A stretch of DNA of 6,935 nt, taken from the NCBI GenBank assembly GCA_001800015.1, contig MGUO01000190.1, positions 3,673 to 10,607 of the forward strand, read 5' to 3'. The first letter of the stretch is position 1, and each line of letters starts with the position of its first letter. The translations under genes were made by a program, and so were the position numbers. This stretch comes from Elusimicrobia bacterium RIFCSPHIGHO2_02_FULL_57_9. GTDB lineage: Bacteria > Elusimicrobiota > Elusimicrobia > UBA1565 > UBA9628. This document shows, piece after piece, positions 1 to 5,746 of this stretch. The notes below the pieces were generated by a model, which searched no databases, was not told the DNA's origin, and saw nothing but the letters and a program-made list of their open reading frames with translations.

Positions 1-31
1 ATTAACGACTATTTCGAGAATCAGTAAACGT

Positions 32-2422
32 TTATTTCTTTTTGAAAATATTTTCCAGCAGTTGTTTGGCGGGTTCGCCTAGAATCTGTTTGGCGGGCTC
101 CTCAAGCAGGCGCTTGGCCGGGTCGGCCAGGAATTTCCCGATTTTAGGCTTGATCGACGGCTTCTCAAAGCTGCCGCGCACCTCGATCTCAATGGGAACA
201 ATCTTCCCCACTTCGGTGGTCACCAGCAGATTGAGTTTTTCAGCGGGAATATCAATAGTCCCTCGAGCGCTGACCGCGGCGGCCTCGCTGTAAACGTGGC
301 TATCCTTTAGGGTCATGACGCCGTCCTTAAAAACATAGTCGCCGGCCAACTCCGTATATTGCATGTTGTTGAAGTCCGGGAAAAGCTTGATCCCCCCCAA
401 GGCGCCTATTTTTTGAAACACCATCAGAGGCATTATCAAGACCTTAACCCATTTTGATTCGGAGGCCACATCTCCCAGGGAGGTGAACCGGCCGCCGCTG
501 GAGTGAATCTTAGCCCGGCCTGCGAGTCTTTTTAAATCCGGCGTAATACCGGAGATATCCCAGCTCAGCCTCAAATTCCCGGCTTGCGCGTTGGGATGAA
601 CCATCTCTCCCACCGTCAATTCGCCTTTCGTGCTCAACGGCGCCGAGGCCTGAGCGGAGGGTTCGGCTTGGCTTTGAAGTTGTGTTTTATTCGCGGACTT
701 GACCGCGGTATTGGCCTCGAGCAATTTCCCCAAATCCAAACGGTTGAGATCCGCTTCAAGGTCAACTTCCAGCGCCTCAGTGTAGTTTTTGACCGTTAAA
801 TTCATGGTTAAATTGCCATCGGCAACGCGGCCTGAAATATTGGGCAGATGGATGCGTTTATCGTTGAACCTGGCGCCGCCGGAAAAATCGGAGAGCCTCA
901 GCCCCGCGATCGCGGCGCCTAAATCCTGAAACCGCACTTCCCCGTCCAAGGCCGGCTTGTTCATCGGCCCCTTGGCCGCCACGGCAAAAGAGCCGCGCCC
1001 GGATAAATTCATGTTCCGGGTTTGGGCGGAAATTCTGGAAAGCTCCTCAAGAACAAACGACCGGCACTGAATCATCAGTTGCACCATGGGCCGGGCGGAC
1101 TTAAGGGCCATGAGCTTGCCTTCTACCTCTATATCATTGCCCTTGGTTTTCAACTTCAGGGTCTGGATATCGATTTGATCGTTTTTGATCCGTCCCTTGG
1201 CCTGCAGGGACATCGCCGGCATAACCAATCCGGGCGGCAGCCTGGCGTAGGGGATATCACTGGATTTAAGCTCCGGGATGTCGAATTTACCCAAGATATT
1301 CAGATCCGCGGCGTTGGCTTTGCCGATACCGCGCACCGAGCCCGAGATATCCAGGGCGCCGAAGCTCGATTCCAGCCGCCAGGAAGAAATGGAAAGATTG
1401 TCTCCCTGATAATCCATCTTCCCCTTGGTTTTTAGCGGCGGAATCATAATGTCGGGCAATGAAATGATTCCCTTAAGCTCCGTTGGATTAAAGCCCGGTG
1501 TTTTAAGCCCAAAATCCCCCCCCACGCTCAATACCGATTGAGGACCCGGCATGACGGCTTTCCCCTCAAACTCCAAATCCAGGATCTCCGTCTTATCCGC
1601 CGATAGGGATGCCTTTATATCGACCTCGGGGGCCGTTATATTCTTGATCGAGCCGGAAAACTTCGCCGTTAAGACAGGGCCCATGAAACGTCTGGTCGCC
1701 GCCGGCCATTGAACGGATAAACTTTTTATTTGGGCCCACATATTTTCCGCTTTCCGCCCCCCCAAATCCAGCCTCCCCAAAAAGTTTATTCCCACATTCA
1801 CCGGACGACCCGAAAGTTGGCCAAGGGCCGCCAAGGATAAATCAGCGTCAAAAGACCCCTGCATGCGAAAATTTTTTAGGTCAAGCTTTATCCCTCCAAA
1901 CTCGCAGGTGTCGCCGATGACTTTATCCTTATAATAGATTGTTCCACCGGCGATTCCCGCCCGCCGAATGCTTAGTTCAACGGGAGATTGTGATTCAGCC
2001 GGACTCGGCGAGGCAGCGACGGGACCGGAGGAAGATAGGTTGGAAAAATTATAAACGCCCTCTTTTTCCTTAATGATGCTCAACTTAAGGCCTTTGGCAT
2101 CCATCTTATCCACCGCGATTTTCTTGCGCAGCAGAGGCAGCCACTGAATCTGAAGGCTGAAAGCCTCCGAGGCGGCGAAAGTGCCCGCTGAAAAATCAGG
2201 ATATTCCGATATCTCCAGGTTCTTAAGCGTGAGGCCCTTGAGCAGGCTGAAAGAAACATCGCCCAGCCGCACCTGGCGCCCCAGGCTTTTCCCCGCATTT
2301 GAGACAACCAGCTCGCGAATCTTCTCCGGCGGGAAATATTTCTTAAGGATGAAGGGTGCTGCGGCAAGCACAAGCGCAAAAAGAATCAGGCAAACGCCCA
2401 GGATTTTCAGGAAAGTCTTCAT
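32..2422 (-). CDS. AsmA-family inner-membrane-anchored protein
   Basis: 796-residue protein with the layout of the AsmA/YhdP/TamB superfamily. A short basic N-terminus is followed by one membrane segment at about residues 5-27. A long, repetitive, beta-rich region follows, and an AsmA-like C-terminal domain lies at about 600-760. Residues about 45-70 (GRQVRLGDVSFSLLKGLTL) match the usual N-terminal AsmA pattern. Two Ala/Ser/Pro/Gln-rich linkers lie near 128-148 and 575-600. The C-terminus carries three 8-residue repeats containing (D/E)PAK. Family members are periplasmic, anchored in the inner membrane, and are implicated in phospholipid movement to the outer membrane or in its assembly; that role here is inference. 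It starts with ATG, which overlaps the stop of the upstream MFS gene by 4 nt. I see no Shine-Dalgarno, so the gene may be translated by coupling or from a nearly leaderless transcript. The family call is firm, but the member (AsmA, YicH-like or other) is not determined. Confidence 0.88.
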   Translation of the reverse strand: MKTFLKILGVCLILFALVLAAAPFILKKYFPPEKIRELVVSNAGKSLGRQVRLGDVSFSLLKGLTLKNLEISEYPDFSAGTFAASEAFSLQIQWLPLLRKKIAVDKMDAKGLKLSIIKEKEGVYNFSNLSSSGPVAASPSPAESQSPVELSIRRAGIAGGTIYYKDKVIGDTCEFGGIKLDLKNFRMQGSFDADLSLAALGQLSGRPVNVGINFLGRLDLGGRKAENMWAQIKSLSVQWPAATRRFMGPVLTAKFSGSIKNITAPEVDIKASLSADKTEILDLEFEGKAVMPGPQSVLSVGGDFGLKTPGFNPTELKGIISLPDIMIPPLKTKGKMDYQGDNLSISSWRLESSFGALDISGSVRGIGKANAADLNILGKFDIPELKSSDIPYARLPPGLVMPAMSLQAKGRIKNDQIDIQTLKLKTKGNDIEVEGKLMALKSARPMVQLMIQCRSFVLEELSRISAQTRNMNLSGRGSFAVAAKGPMNKPALDGEVRFQDLGAAIAGLRLSDFSGGARFNDKRIHLPNISGRVADGNLTMNLTVKNYTEALEVDLEADLNRLDLGKLLEANTAVKSANKTQLQSQAEPSAQASAPLSTKGELTVGEMVHPNAQAGNLRLSWDISGITPDLKRLAGRAKIHSSGGRFTSLGDVASESKWVKVLIMPLMVFQKIGALGGIKLFPDFNNMQYTELAGDYVFKDGVMTLKDSHVYSEAAAVSARGTIDIPAEKLNLLVTTEVGKIVPIEIEVRGSFEKPSIKPKIGKFLADPAKRLLEEPAKQILGEPAKQLLENIFKKK
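56..127 (-). repeat. Three in-frame 24-bp units encoding (D/E)PAK repeats
   Basis: The last residues of the AsmA-family protein (766-789) form three successive 8-residue units: ADPAKRLL, EEPAKQIL and GEPAKQLL. The protein repeat is nearly perfect, but the codons differ between units. The repeat is therefore old or held by selection rather than a fresh tandem duplication. The charged and leucine spacing suggests an amphipathic helical tail. Confidence 0.8.
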
Positions 2423-3651
2423 ATGGTGGAAATTATAGCACTACTCGGTGAGCGGCGCATGACGCCGTAGCTCAGGGCTTGCGGCAAAAGCTGCCAGCAA
2501 GCCAGGGTACAGAAACTTCCGATCAGGGTCAGGACCACGACAGCGCCGTAAGCTGGAAATTCCCGCAGCAGCGCGCCGTAGAGCACCGCCCCCGCCGTGT
2601 TGGAGGCCCACGCCGAGAAATTAAAAACCGCCATGTACACGGCAAAGGCCGTGGCCTCGGCGTAAGCGGGGCAGGATTGGGCGGCCAAATCCATAAGGGC
2701 CAGGCGAAAGACCACCCCGGCAAAACCTATCACAATCGTCACCAGAGCCACGGAAACCGGCCCCAGGTAAAACACATAGAGCAGACTGAGCGGGCAGAAA
2801 ACGATCACAGCGGCCTTAACCAAGGTATCCGTGCTACATTTTTTACCGATGACCCGTCCATAAAAAGCCGCGCCCATAGCGCCGGCGACGCCGGCCAGCG
2901 TGCTTAAGAATCCGATAAAAACCGGGCTAAGCTTAAGGGCCTCGCTTTGATAATAAAACTGCGCGGTTCCCAAGAACGGCGAGAAGCTCCAGAGAAAAAT
3001 CAGAAGGCTGATGAACCAAAATTGTTTTTGCGCAATCAGCGCGGACAATCCCTCTAAGCTGCGCCGCGGCGCCTCAAGCGCCTTGGTCTCGCGCACCCAA
3101 ACGCAGGAATAAAGGATCATCAGCGGCAGCAGCGCGGCCAAGGCGAAAATCCATTGGTAAGACATATGGGCGGACAGCCATCCGCCGCCCAGTCCGGTCA
3201 AAACCAGGCTCCCATACAAGACACCGATTTGAACTGCTTGATAAAACCCGGTTTTATGGCTTTCCCGTCCCTGTTCGACCATGACCGAATCGCAGATCAC
3301 ATCCGAGGCCGCCACCCCGATATGAACCAGAACCAGCATGGCCAAGAGTATCCCATAGGAGACTTTCCCCTGCGTGGCCAAGACCAGCCAGGCGCCCGCC
3401 CATAAAAGGGCGGCTAAGGCCAGATGCGGCCTGCGCCGAAGGCCCCTCACCGGCAGCAAGTCCGTTATGATTCCAAACAGCGGCTTGATCAAGAAAGGAA
3501 ACGTCATCCCGGCCACGAACACCGCGCTTTGTCCGGGGGAAAGCCCCAGTCCGTCTTTGAGCAGATACGAAATCGGCTCATAGACGATCCCGCTCATGCC
3601 CTGGGCGAAATAGTTGAAGATAAAAAAAAGATAGATACGGTCGCGTTTCAC
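2419..3651 (-). CDS. MFS transporter, BT1 (folate/biopterin transporter)-like
   Basis: 410-residue, very hydrophobic protein consistent with 12 membrane segments of the major facilitator superfamily. The loop after the second segment reads KPLFGIITDLLPVRGLRRRP (residues 56-75). This resembles the KPxxGxxSDxxPxxGxRRRP signature of the BT1/folate-biopterin transporter family. The segment ASDVICDSVMVEQGRE (about 115-130) resembles that family's acidic D-x-x-x-D-S-x-x-V-E region. The cargo could be a pterin, folate or another small molecule; it is not determined. The start is GTG, overlapping the tatC stop by 4 nt (GTGA), with no convincing Shine-Dalgarno. The next in-frame Met is residue 19, inside the first membrane segment, so GTG is preferred. 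The 3' end overlaps the AsmA gene by 4 nt. MFS membership is firm; the BT1 assignment comes from motif memory only. Confidence 0.82.
   Translation of the reverse strand: MKRDRIYLFFIFNYFAQGMSGIVYEPISYLLKDGLGLSPGQSAVFVAGMTFPFLIKPLFGIITDLLPVRGLRRRPHLALAALLWAGAWLVLATQGKVSYGILLAMLVLVHIGVAASDVICDSVMVEQGRESHKTGFYQAVQIGVLYGSLVLTGLGGGWLSAHMSYQWIFALAALLPLMILYSCVWVRETKALEAPRRSLEGLSALIAQKQFWFISLLIFLWSFSPFLGTAQFYYQSEALKLSPVFIGFLSTLAGVAGAMGAAFYGRVIGKKCSTDTLVKAAVIVFCPLSLLYVFYLGPVSVALVTIVIGFAGVVFRLALMDLAAQSCPAYAEATAFAVYMAVFNFSAWASNTAGAVLYGALLREFPAYGAVVVLTLIGSFCTLACWQLLPQALSYGVMRRSPSSAIISTI
2432..2440 (-). promoter_or_regulatory. Extended -10 element before the AsmA-family gene
   Basis: The minus strand reads TGCTATAAT, a perfect consensus -10 with the extended TG, inside the last codons of the MFS gene. 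No good -35 lies 17 nt upstream (ATGCGC). Transcription would start near 2425, only about 3 nt before the AsmA ATG at 2422, giving an almost leaderless mRNA. Confidence 0.4.
2453..2467. repeat. Small GC-rich inverted repeat near the MFS gene end
   Basis: CGGCG (2453-2457), a 5-nt loop, then CGCCG (2463-2467). It is not followed by a T run on either strand, so it is not an intrinsic terminator. It lies just upstream of the predicted AsmA -10 element. It may be chance in coding DNA. Confidence 0.3.
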
Positions 3652-4364
3652 CGCTTCATGGCAAGCAAGCTGAGTTCAAACAAGACAAGCGCCGGCAAAG
3701 CCAGGCAGAGTTGGGTGACGACATCGGGACCCGGAGTCAAAAACGCGGAGCTTAAGAAGCAAAGCAAATAGATATGCCGACGCAGTTTCACAAGCCTGGA
3801 GCGCTGCAGGATGCCCATCCGGTTGAGGCTGTAAAAAACCAGGGGAAGCTGGAAAACAAAGCCGAAGGAAAGAGACAACCCCGTGACGAAATCAAGATAA
3901 GCGCCCAGGGTGATCATGGGCTCCACACCCTCGGAGCCGTAAGAGAGAAGAAATTTCATCGCCGTCGGCACCACGAGGTAAAGACAGAGCGCCGATCCCA
4001 GCAGAAAAAGCCCGTAGGACAAGGGGAGCATGGATAAAAACATTTTTCGCCAGCGCGGCTCAATGGCGCGGGCCGTGAAAAGCCAGACCTGATGCAGGAT
4101 CAGCGGCAGAGTCAGCAAAAAGCCGCCGTAAACCGCCAGACGCAAACGGGTATAAAAAGCCTCGGTGGGGGCAACGAAAATCAAGGAGCCCACGGGACGC
4201 GCCAGCCAATTCAAGAACTCCCCGGAAAAATGAAATACGGCGGCCGAGCCCGCGGCGAGAATAAGCAAAGAAACGATAAGCCGCCGCCGCAACTCGACTA
4301 AATGCTCGGTCAGGGGCATAGGCGGATCGTCGAGGACTTGAGGCTTAATGGGGGCTTCGCTCAT
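3648..4364 (-). CDS. tatC: Sec-independent (twin-arginine) translocase subunit TatC, divergent
   Basis: 238-residue protein with six predicted membrane segments. Recognisable TatC blocks are the N-terminal MPLTEHLVELRRRL (16-29), the first cytoplasmic loop after HQVWLF (91-96), SEGVEPMITLGAYLDF (144-159), FGFVFQLP (167-174) and LTPGPDVVTQ (209-218). TatC is the membrane receptor for twin-arginine signal peptides and works with TatA to export folded proteins. Aligned by eye to E. coli TatC, F94 is kept (F96), but E103 is replaced by Trp (W105), the loop proline by Arg (R99), and E170 by Gln (Q172). The start is ATG at 4364, preceded by GGA with a 5-nt spacer. ATG at 4370 is the alternative; a further in-frame extension to 4478 reads through the upstream gene and is unlikely. 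The gene overlaps the nucleotidyltransferase by 20 nt and the MFS gene by 4 nt. Confidence 0.93.
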   Translation of the reverse strand: MSEAPIKPQVLDDPPMPLTEHLVELRRRLIVSLLILAAGSAAVFHFSGEFLNWLARPVGSLIFVAPTEAFYTRLRLAVYGGFLLTLPLILHQVWLFTARAIEPRWRKMFLSMLPLSYGLFLLGSALCLYLVVPTAMKFLLSYGSEGVEPMITLGAYLDFVTGLSLSFGFVFQLPLVFYSLNRMGILQRSRLVKLRRHIYLLCFLSSAFLTPGPDVVTQLCLALPALVLFELSLLAMKR

Positions 4365-4761
4365 TGTCATCCAGAACGCAGGTTTGATCCTGGCCCGGAA
4401 ACCAGGGCAAAACCACCACCTGAATGCCCAGTTCCTCGACCGTTTTTTTTGTTTCCCCATCAGGCAGGCGCTGGTCATAACCCAAGGTCAAAATATCCGG
4501 TTTTTCCCGGCGCAGAGAATTCGCGAAGCTGTCCGGCTCTCCTACCAGGATTTTATCGGCCAGGCCCAACTTGCGCATCCGTTTCATCCTGACTTGGGCG
4601 GCAACGGCGTTGAACTTCTTATTATGGGCGTCGTTGGAAAGAACCAGCACCAATTCATCGCCCAAAGAACGCGCGGTTTGAAGCATACGCACGTGCGCTT
4701 TATGGATGCGGTTGAAACAGCCGGCCGCGAAGACCTTGACGGGCTTGCGTGGAACCGTCAA
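4345..4761 (-). CDS. HxxH-type nucleotidyltransferase, FAD synthase/cytidylyltransferase-like
   Basis: 138-residue single-domain protein of the cytidylyltransferase-like superfamily (GXFDxxHxGH class). The nucleotide-binding motif appears as GCFNRIHKAH (14-23), with both histidines H20 and H23 kept, but Asp replaced by N17 and the second Gly by A22. Downstream LGDELVLVLSND (33-44) and KPDILTLGYDQ (87-97) resemble archaeal-type FAD synthase (RibL), which transfers AMP to FMN; glycerol-3-phosphate cytidylyltransferase is a less likely alternative. The usual Ser/Thr-rich STSxI-type motif near the C-terminus is not apparent; the tail reads PGQDQTCVLDDN. The start is TTG, overlapping the tatA stop by 4 nt (TTGA). 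No other start fits before the catalytic motif and no Shine-Dalgarno is visible, so coupled translation is likely. The 3' end overlaps tatC by 20 nt. The superfamily is clear; substrate and even activity are uncertain. Confidence 0.82.
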   Translation of the reverse strand: MTVPRKPVKVFAAGCFNRIHKAHVRMLQTARSLGDELVLVLSNDAHNKKFNAVAAQVRMKRMRKLGLADKILVGEPDSFANSLRREKPDILTLGYDQRLPDGETKKTVEELGIQVVVLPWFPGQDQTCVLDDNERSPH

Positions 4762-4961
4762 GACTGCGGGGCGTTCTCTTTTTTGAGATCTTCTTTCGGC
4801 TTTTCTTCCGGCTCTGCCTCAAGCCCGTCGCGCAAACCCTGCTTGAACATATTGACGGCTCTCCCGCACTGGCGGGCGAACTCGGGGATTTTGCTGGGCC
4901 CGAAAAGGATAAGGCCCACCACTAAAATCACGAGAATCTCAGCATATCCTAAATTGCCCAT
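4758..4961 (-). CDS. tatA: Twin-arginine translocase subunit TatA/E
   Basis: 67-residue protein with the TatA layout. A short N-terminus is followed by a membrane helix at about residues 7-21 ending in the hallmark FG (F20-G21). A hinge and an amphipathic helix come next (KIPEFARQCGRAVNMFKQGL, 24-43), then a charged Lys/Glu/Pro tail. TatA oligomers form the protein-conducting part of the Tat system recruited by TatC. Glu8 is typical of TatB and of TatA proteins in systems with only TatA and TatC. No second TatA/B gene lies in the window, so this may be a bifunctional single TatA, but one could exist elsewhere. ATG at 4961 is chosen because GAGGTGAT lies just upstream with AGG 5 nt from the ATG. 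An in-frame GTG at 4967 falls inside that ribosome site. It is the first gene of the minus-strand operon. Confidence 0.93.
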   Translation of the reverse strand: MGNLGYAEILVILVVGLILFGPSKIPEFARQCGRAVNMFKQGLRDGLEAEPEEKPKEDLKKENAPQS

Positions 4962-4970
4962 AATCACCTC
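4962..4970 (-). promoter_or_regulatory. Strong Shine-Dalgarno of tatA
   Basis: The bases before the tatA ATG read GAGGTGATT, an eight-base match (GAGGTGAT) to the complement of the usual 16S rRNA 3' end. It is the only strong ribosome binding site in the window and decides the ATG at 4961 over the GTG at 4967. Confidence 0.8.
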
Positions 4971-4988
4971 AATAAGAACGACTCCGAC

Positions 4989-5023
4989 AAGTCAGTTTTA
5001 CCATTTTTTGGTACAATTGTCTT
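4989..5023. promoter_or_regulatory. Symmetric divergent promoter region (tatA operon / cytochrome c)
   Basis: Plus strand: AAGTCA (4989-4994), 17-nt spacer, TACAAT (5012-5017), preceded by TGG as an extended -10. Minus strand: AAGACA (5023-5018), 17-nt spacer, TAAAAC (5000-4995), also preceded by TGG. The two are mirror images around position 5006. The 15-nt arms match at 12 of 15 positions, with perfect inner arms TACCA/TGGTA flanking five T. Expected starts are near 5024 (right) and 4988 (left). The -35 elements are weak, so activity may depend on the extended -10s or on a regulator binding the palindrome. This is predicted by eye only. Confidence 0.5.
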
Positions 5024-5027
5024 CTTG

Positions 5028-5699
5028 ATGAGGAAGCTGCGCTGGTTTTTCATCCTGGCATGCGGCTTGGCTCCGGTTTCCGGCAGCGCCGGCGCCGACG
5101 GCCAAGCCTATTACAATTCCCTCAATTGCAGCGCCTGCCACCGCATCGGCCACCGGGGAGGCAGCAGCGCTCCGGATCTGACGCTGGTGGGCTTGCGCCA
5201 TAATCGCCGATGGCTCGACGCCTGGCTTAAAAATCCCTCGGCCTGGAAAAAAGACGCGCTCATGCCCGACCCGCGCCTGGCGGATAAGACCCGCCAAGCC
5301 ATGGTGGATTACCTGGCCTCTCTCAAGGGCGAGGCCTTCGGCTCGGCCGCTCCCTGGAATAGTCCGAAGCTGCGTTTTGACCCGGTAGGCCGCGGAAAAA
5401 TAATTTACGAGCGCGCCGGCTGCATCGCCTGCCACGGCAAGGACGGCCGCAACGGAGCGCCCAACAACAACGTGGCCGACGGCCGGATTCCCGCTTTAAA
5501 CGGGGTCTCCCAAACCTATACTAAAGGAGAACTGATAAAGCTCATCATTCGCGGCAAGACGCCGGAGAGACGCGATCCCAACGGTCCCGAGCCGTTGATA
5601 GCCATGCCGGCGTGGGGTCAAGTTCTTAAAGAGGAAGACCTCGAAGCCGTGATTGAGTATCTTTTCTCGCTGCGCCCCGATTCAACGCCGGATTTCTAA
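5028..5699 (+). CDS. Diheme c-type cytochrome
   Basis: 223-residue exported protein with two cytochrome c domains. The haem-binding motifs are CSACH (34-38) and CIACH (132-136). The likely axial methionines are M79 in ALMPDP and M193 in IAMPAW, so both haems are probably His/Met-ligated and suited to electron transfer. A basic N-terminus and a hydrophobic stretch (about 6-16) form a signal peptide, with cleavage likely around residues 21-23. A lipoprotein cysteine at C12 (ILAC) is possible but would give a very short signal. The gene lies directly upstream of oxidase subunits II and I, so it is probably the electron donor or a bound subunit of that oxidase (inference). The start ATG is preceded by an in-frame TTG at 5025. 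I see no Shine-Dalgarno, and the predicted transcript begins within a few bases of the start. Confidence 0.92.
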   Translation: MRKLRWFFILACGLAPVSGSAGADGQAYYNSLNCSACHRIGHRGGSSAPDLTLVGLRHNRRWLDAWLKNPSAWKKDALMPDPRLADKTRQAMVDYLASLKGEAFGSAAPWNSPKLRFDPVGRGKIIYERAGCIACHGKDGRNGAPNNNVADGRIPALNGVSQTYTKGELIKLIIRGKTPERRDPNGPEPLIAMPAWGQVLKEEDLEAVIEYLFSLRPDSTPDF

Positions 5700-5727
5700 T
5701 TGTCATCCATGCCATAAATGTGATAAT
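5700..5727 (+). promoter_or_regulatory. Predicted sigma70-type promoter of the ctaC-ctaD genes
   Basis: TTGTCA (5700-5705, five of six matches to TTGACA) is separated by 16 nt from GATAAT (5722-5727, five of six matches to TATAAT). TGT directly precedes the -10, giving an extended -10. Transcription would begin near 5734, leaving a leader of about 13 nt before ctaC. The promoter starts right after the cytochrome c stop codon, so the oxidase subunits can be made independently of the cytochrome. Confidence 0.6.
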
Positions 5728-5746
5728 CTCTCCATAGTTAGGGCTG

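Noticed and set aside
1..31. Terminator after the AsmA-family gene
   Set aside because: The 31 bases downstream of the stop show no clear hairpin plus T tract. The operon end may lie beyond the window.
1022..1435. 137-codon plus-strand open frame inside the AsmA-family gene
   Set aside because: It is antisense to a long, coherent protein and its composition (Gly, Gln, His, Arg) is typical of a complementary-frame shadow.
2453..2467. Intrinsic terminator between the MFS and AsmA genes
   Set aside because: The inverted repeat has only 5-bp arms and no following T run on either strand. The genes overlap, so termination here would be unlikely.
4443..4450. Assembly or sequencing frameshift at the A8 run fusing the nucleotidyltransferase and TatC
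   Set aside because: The reading downstream in the annotated frame (EELGIQVVVLPWFPG) continues like a genuine family member, so the two-gene reading is preferred.
4365..4478. Longer tatC start at 4478 adding 38 residues
   Set aside because: The added residues are read from another frame of the upstream gene and look unlike TatC. ATG at 4364 places the conserved EHLVELRRRL at the usual distance from the N-terminus.
4348..5028. Long open frame of 226 codons on the plus strand, opposite tatA and the nucleotidyltransferase
   Set aside because: It is antisense to two convincing genes, covers the divergent promoter region, and its translation shows no recognisable domain.
5061..5063. Lipoprotein attachment cysteine (C12) in the cytochrome signal
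   Set aside because: The segment before Cys12 is only 11 residues, shorter than usual, and Leu at -2 fits the lipobox poorly. A normal signal peptide cleaved near residues 21-23 is equally good.
4998..5435. 145-codon minus-strand open frame opposite the cytochrome c gene
   Set aside because: The opposite strand encodes a cytochrome with two haem motifs and methionine ligands. The shadow frame has an Ala/Gly-rich translation without a family match I recognise.
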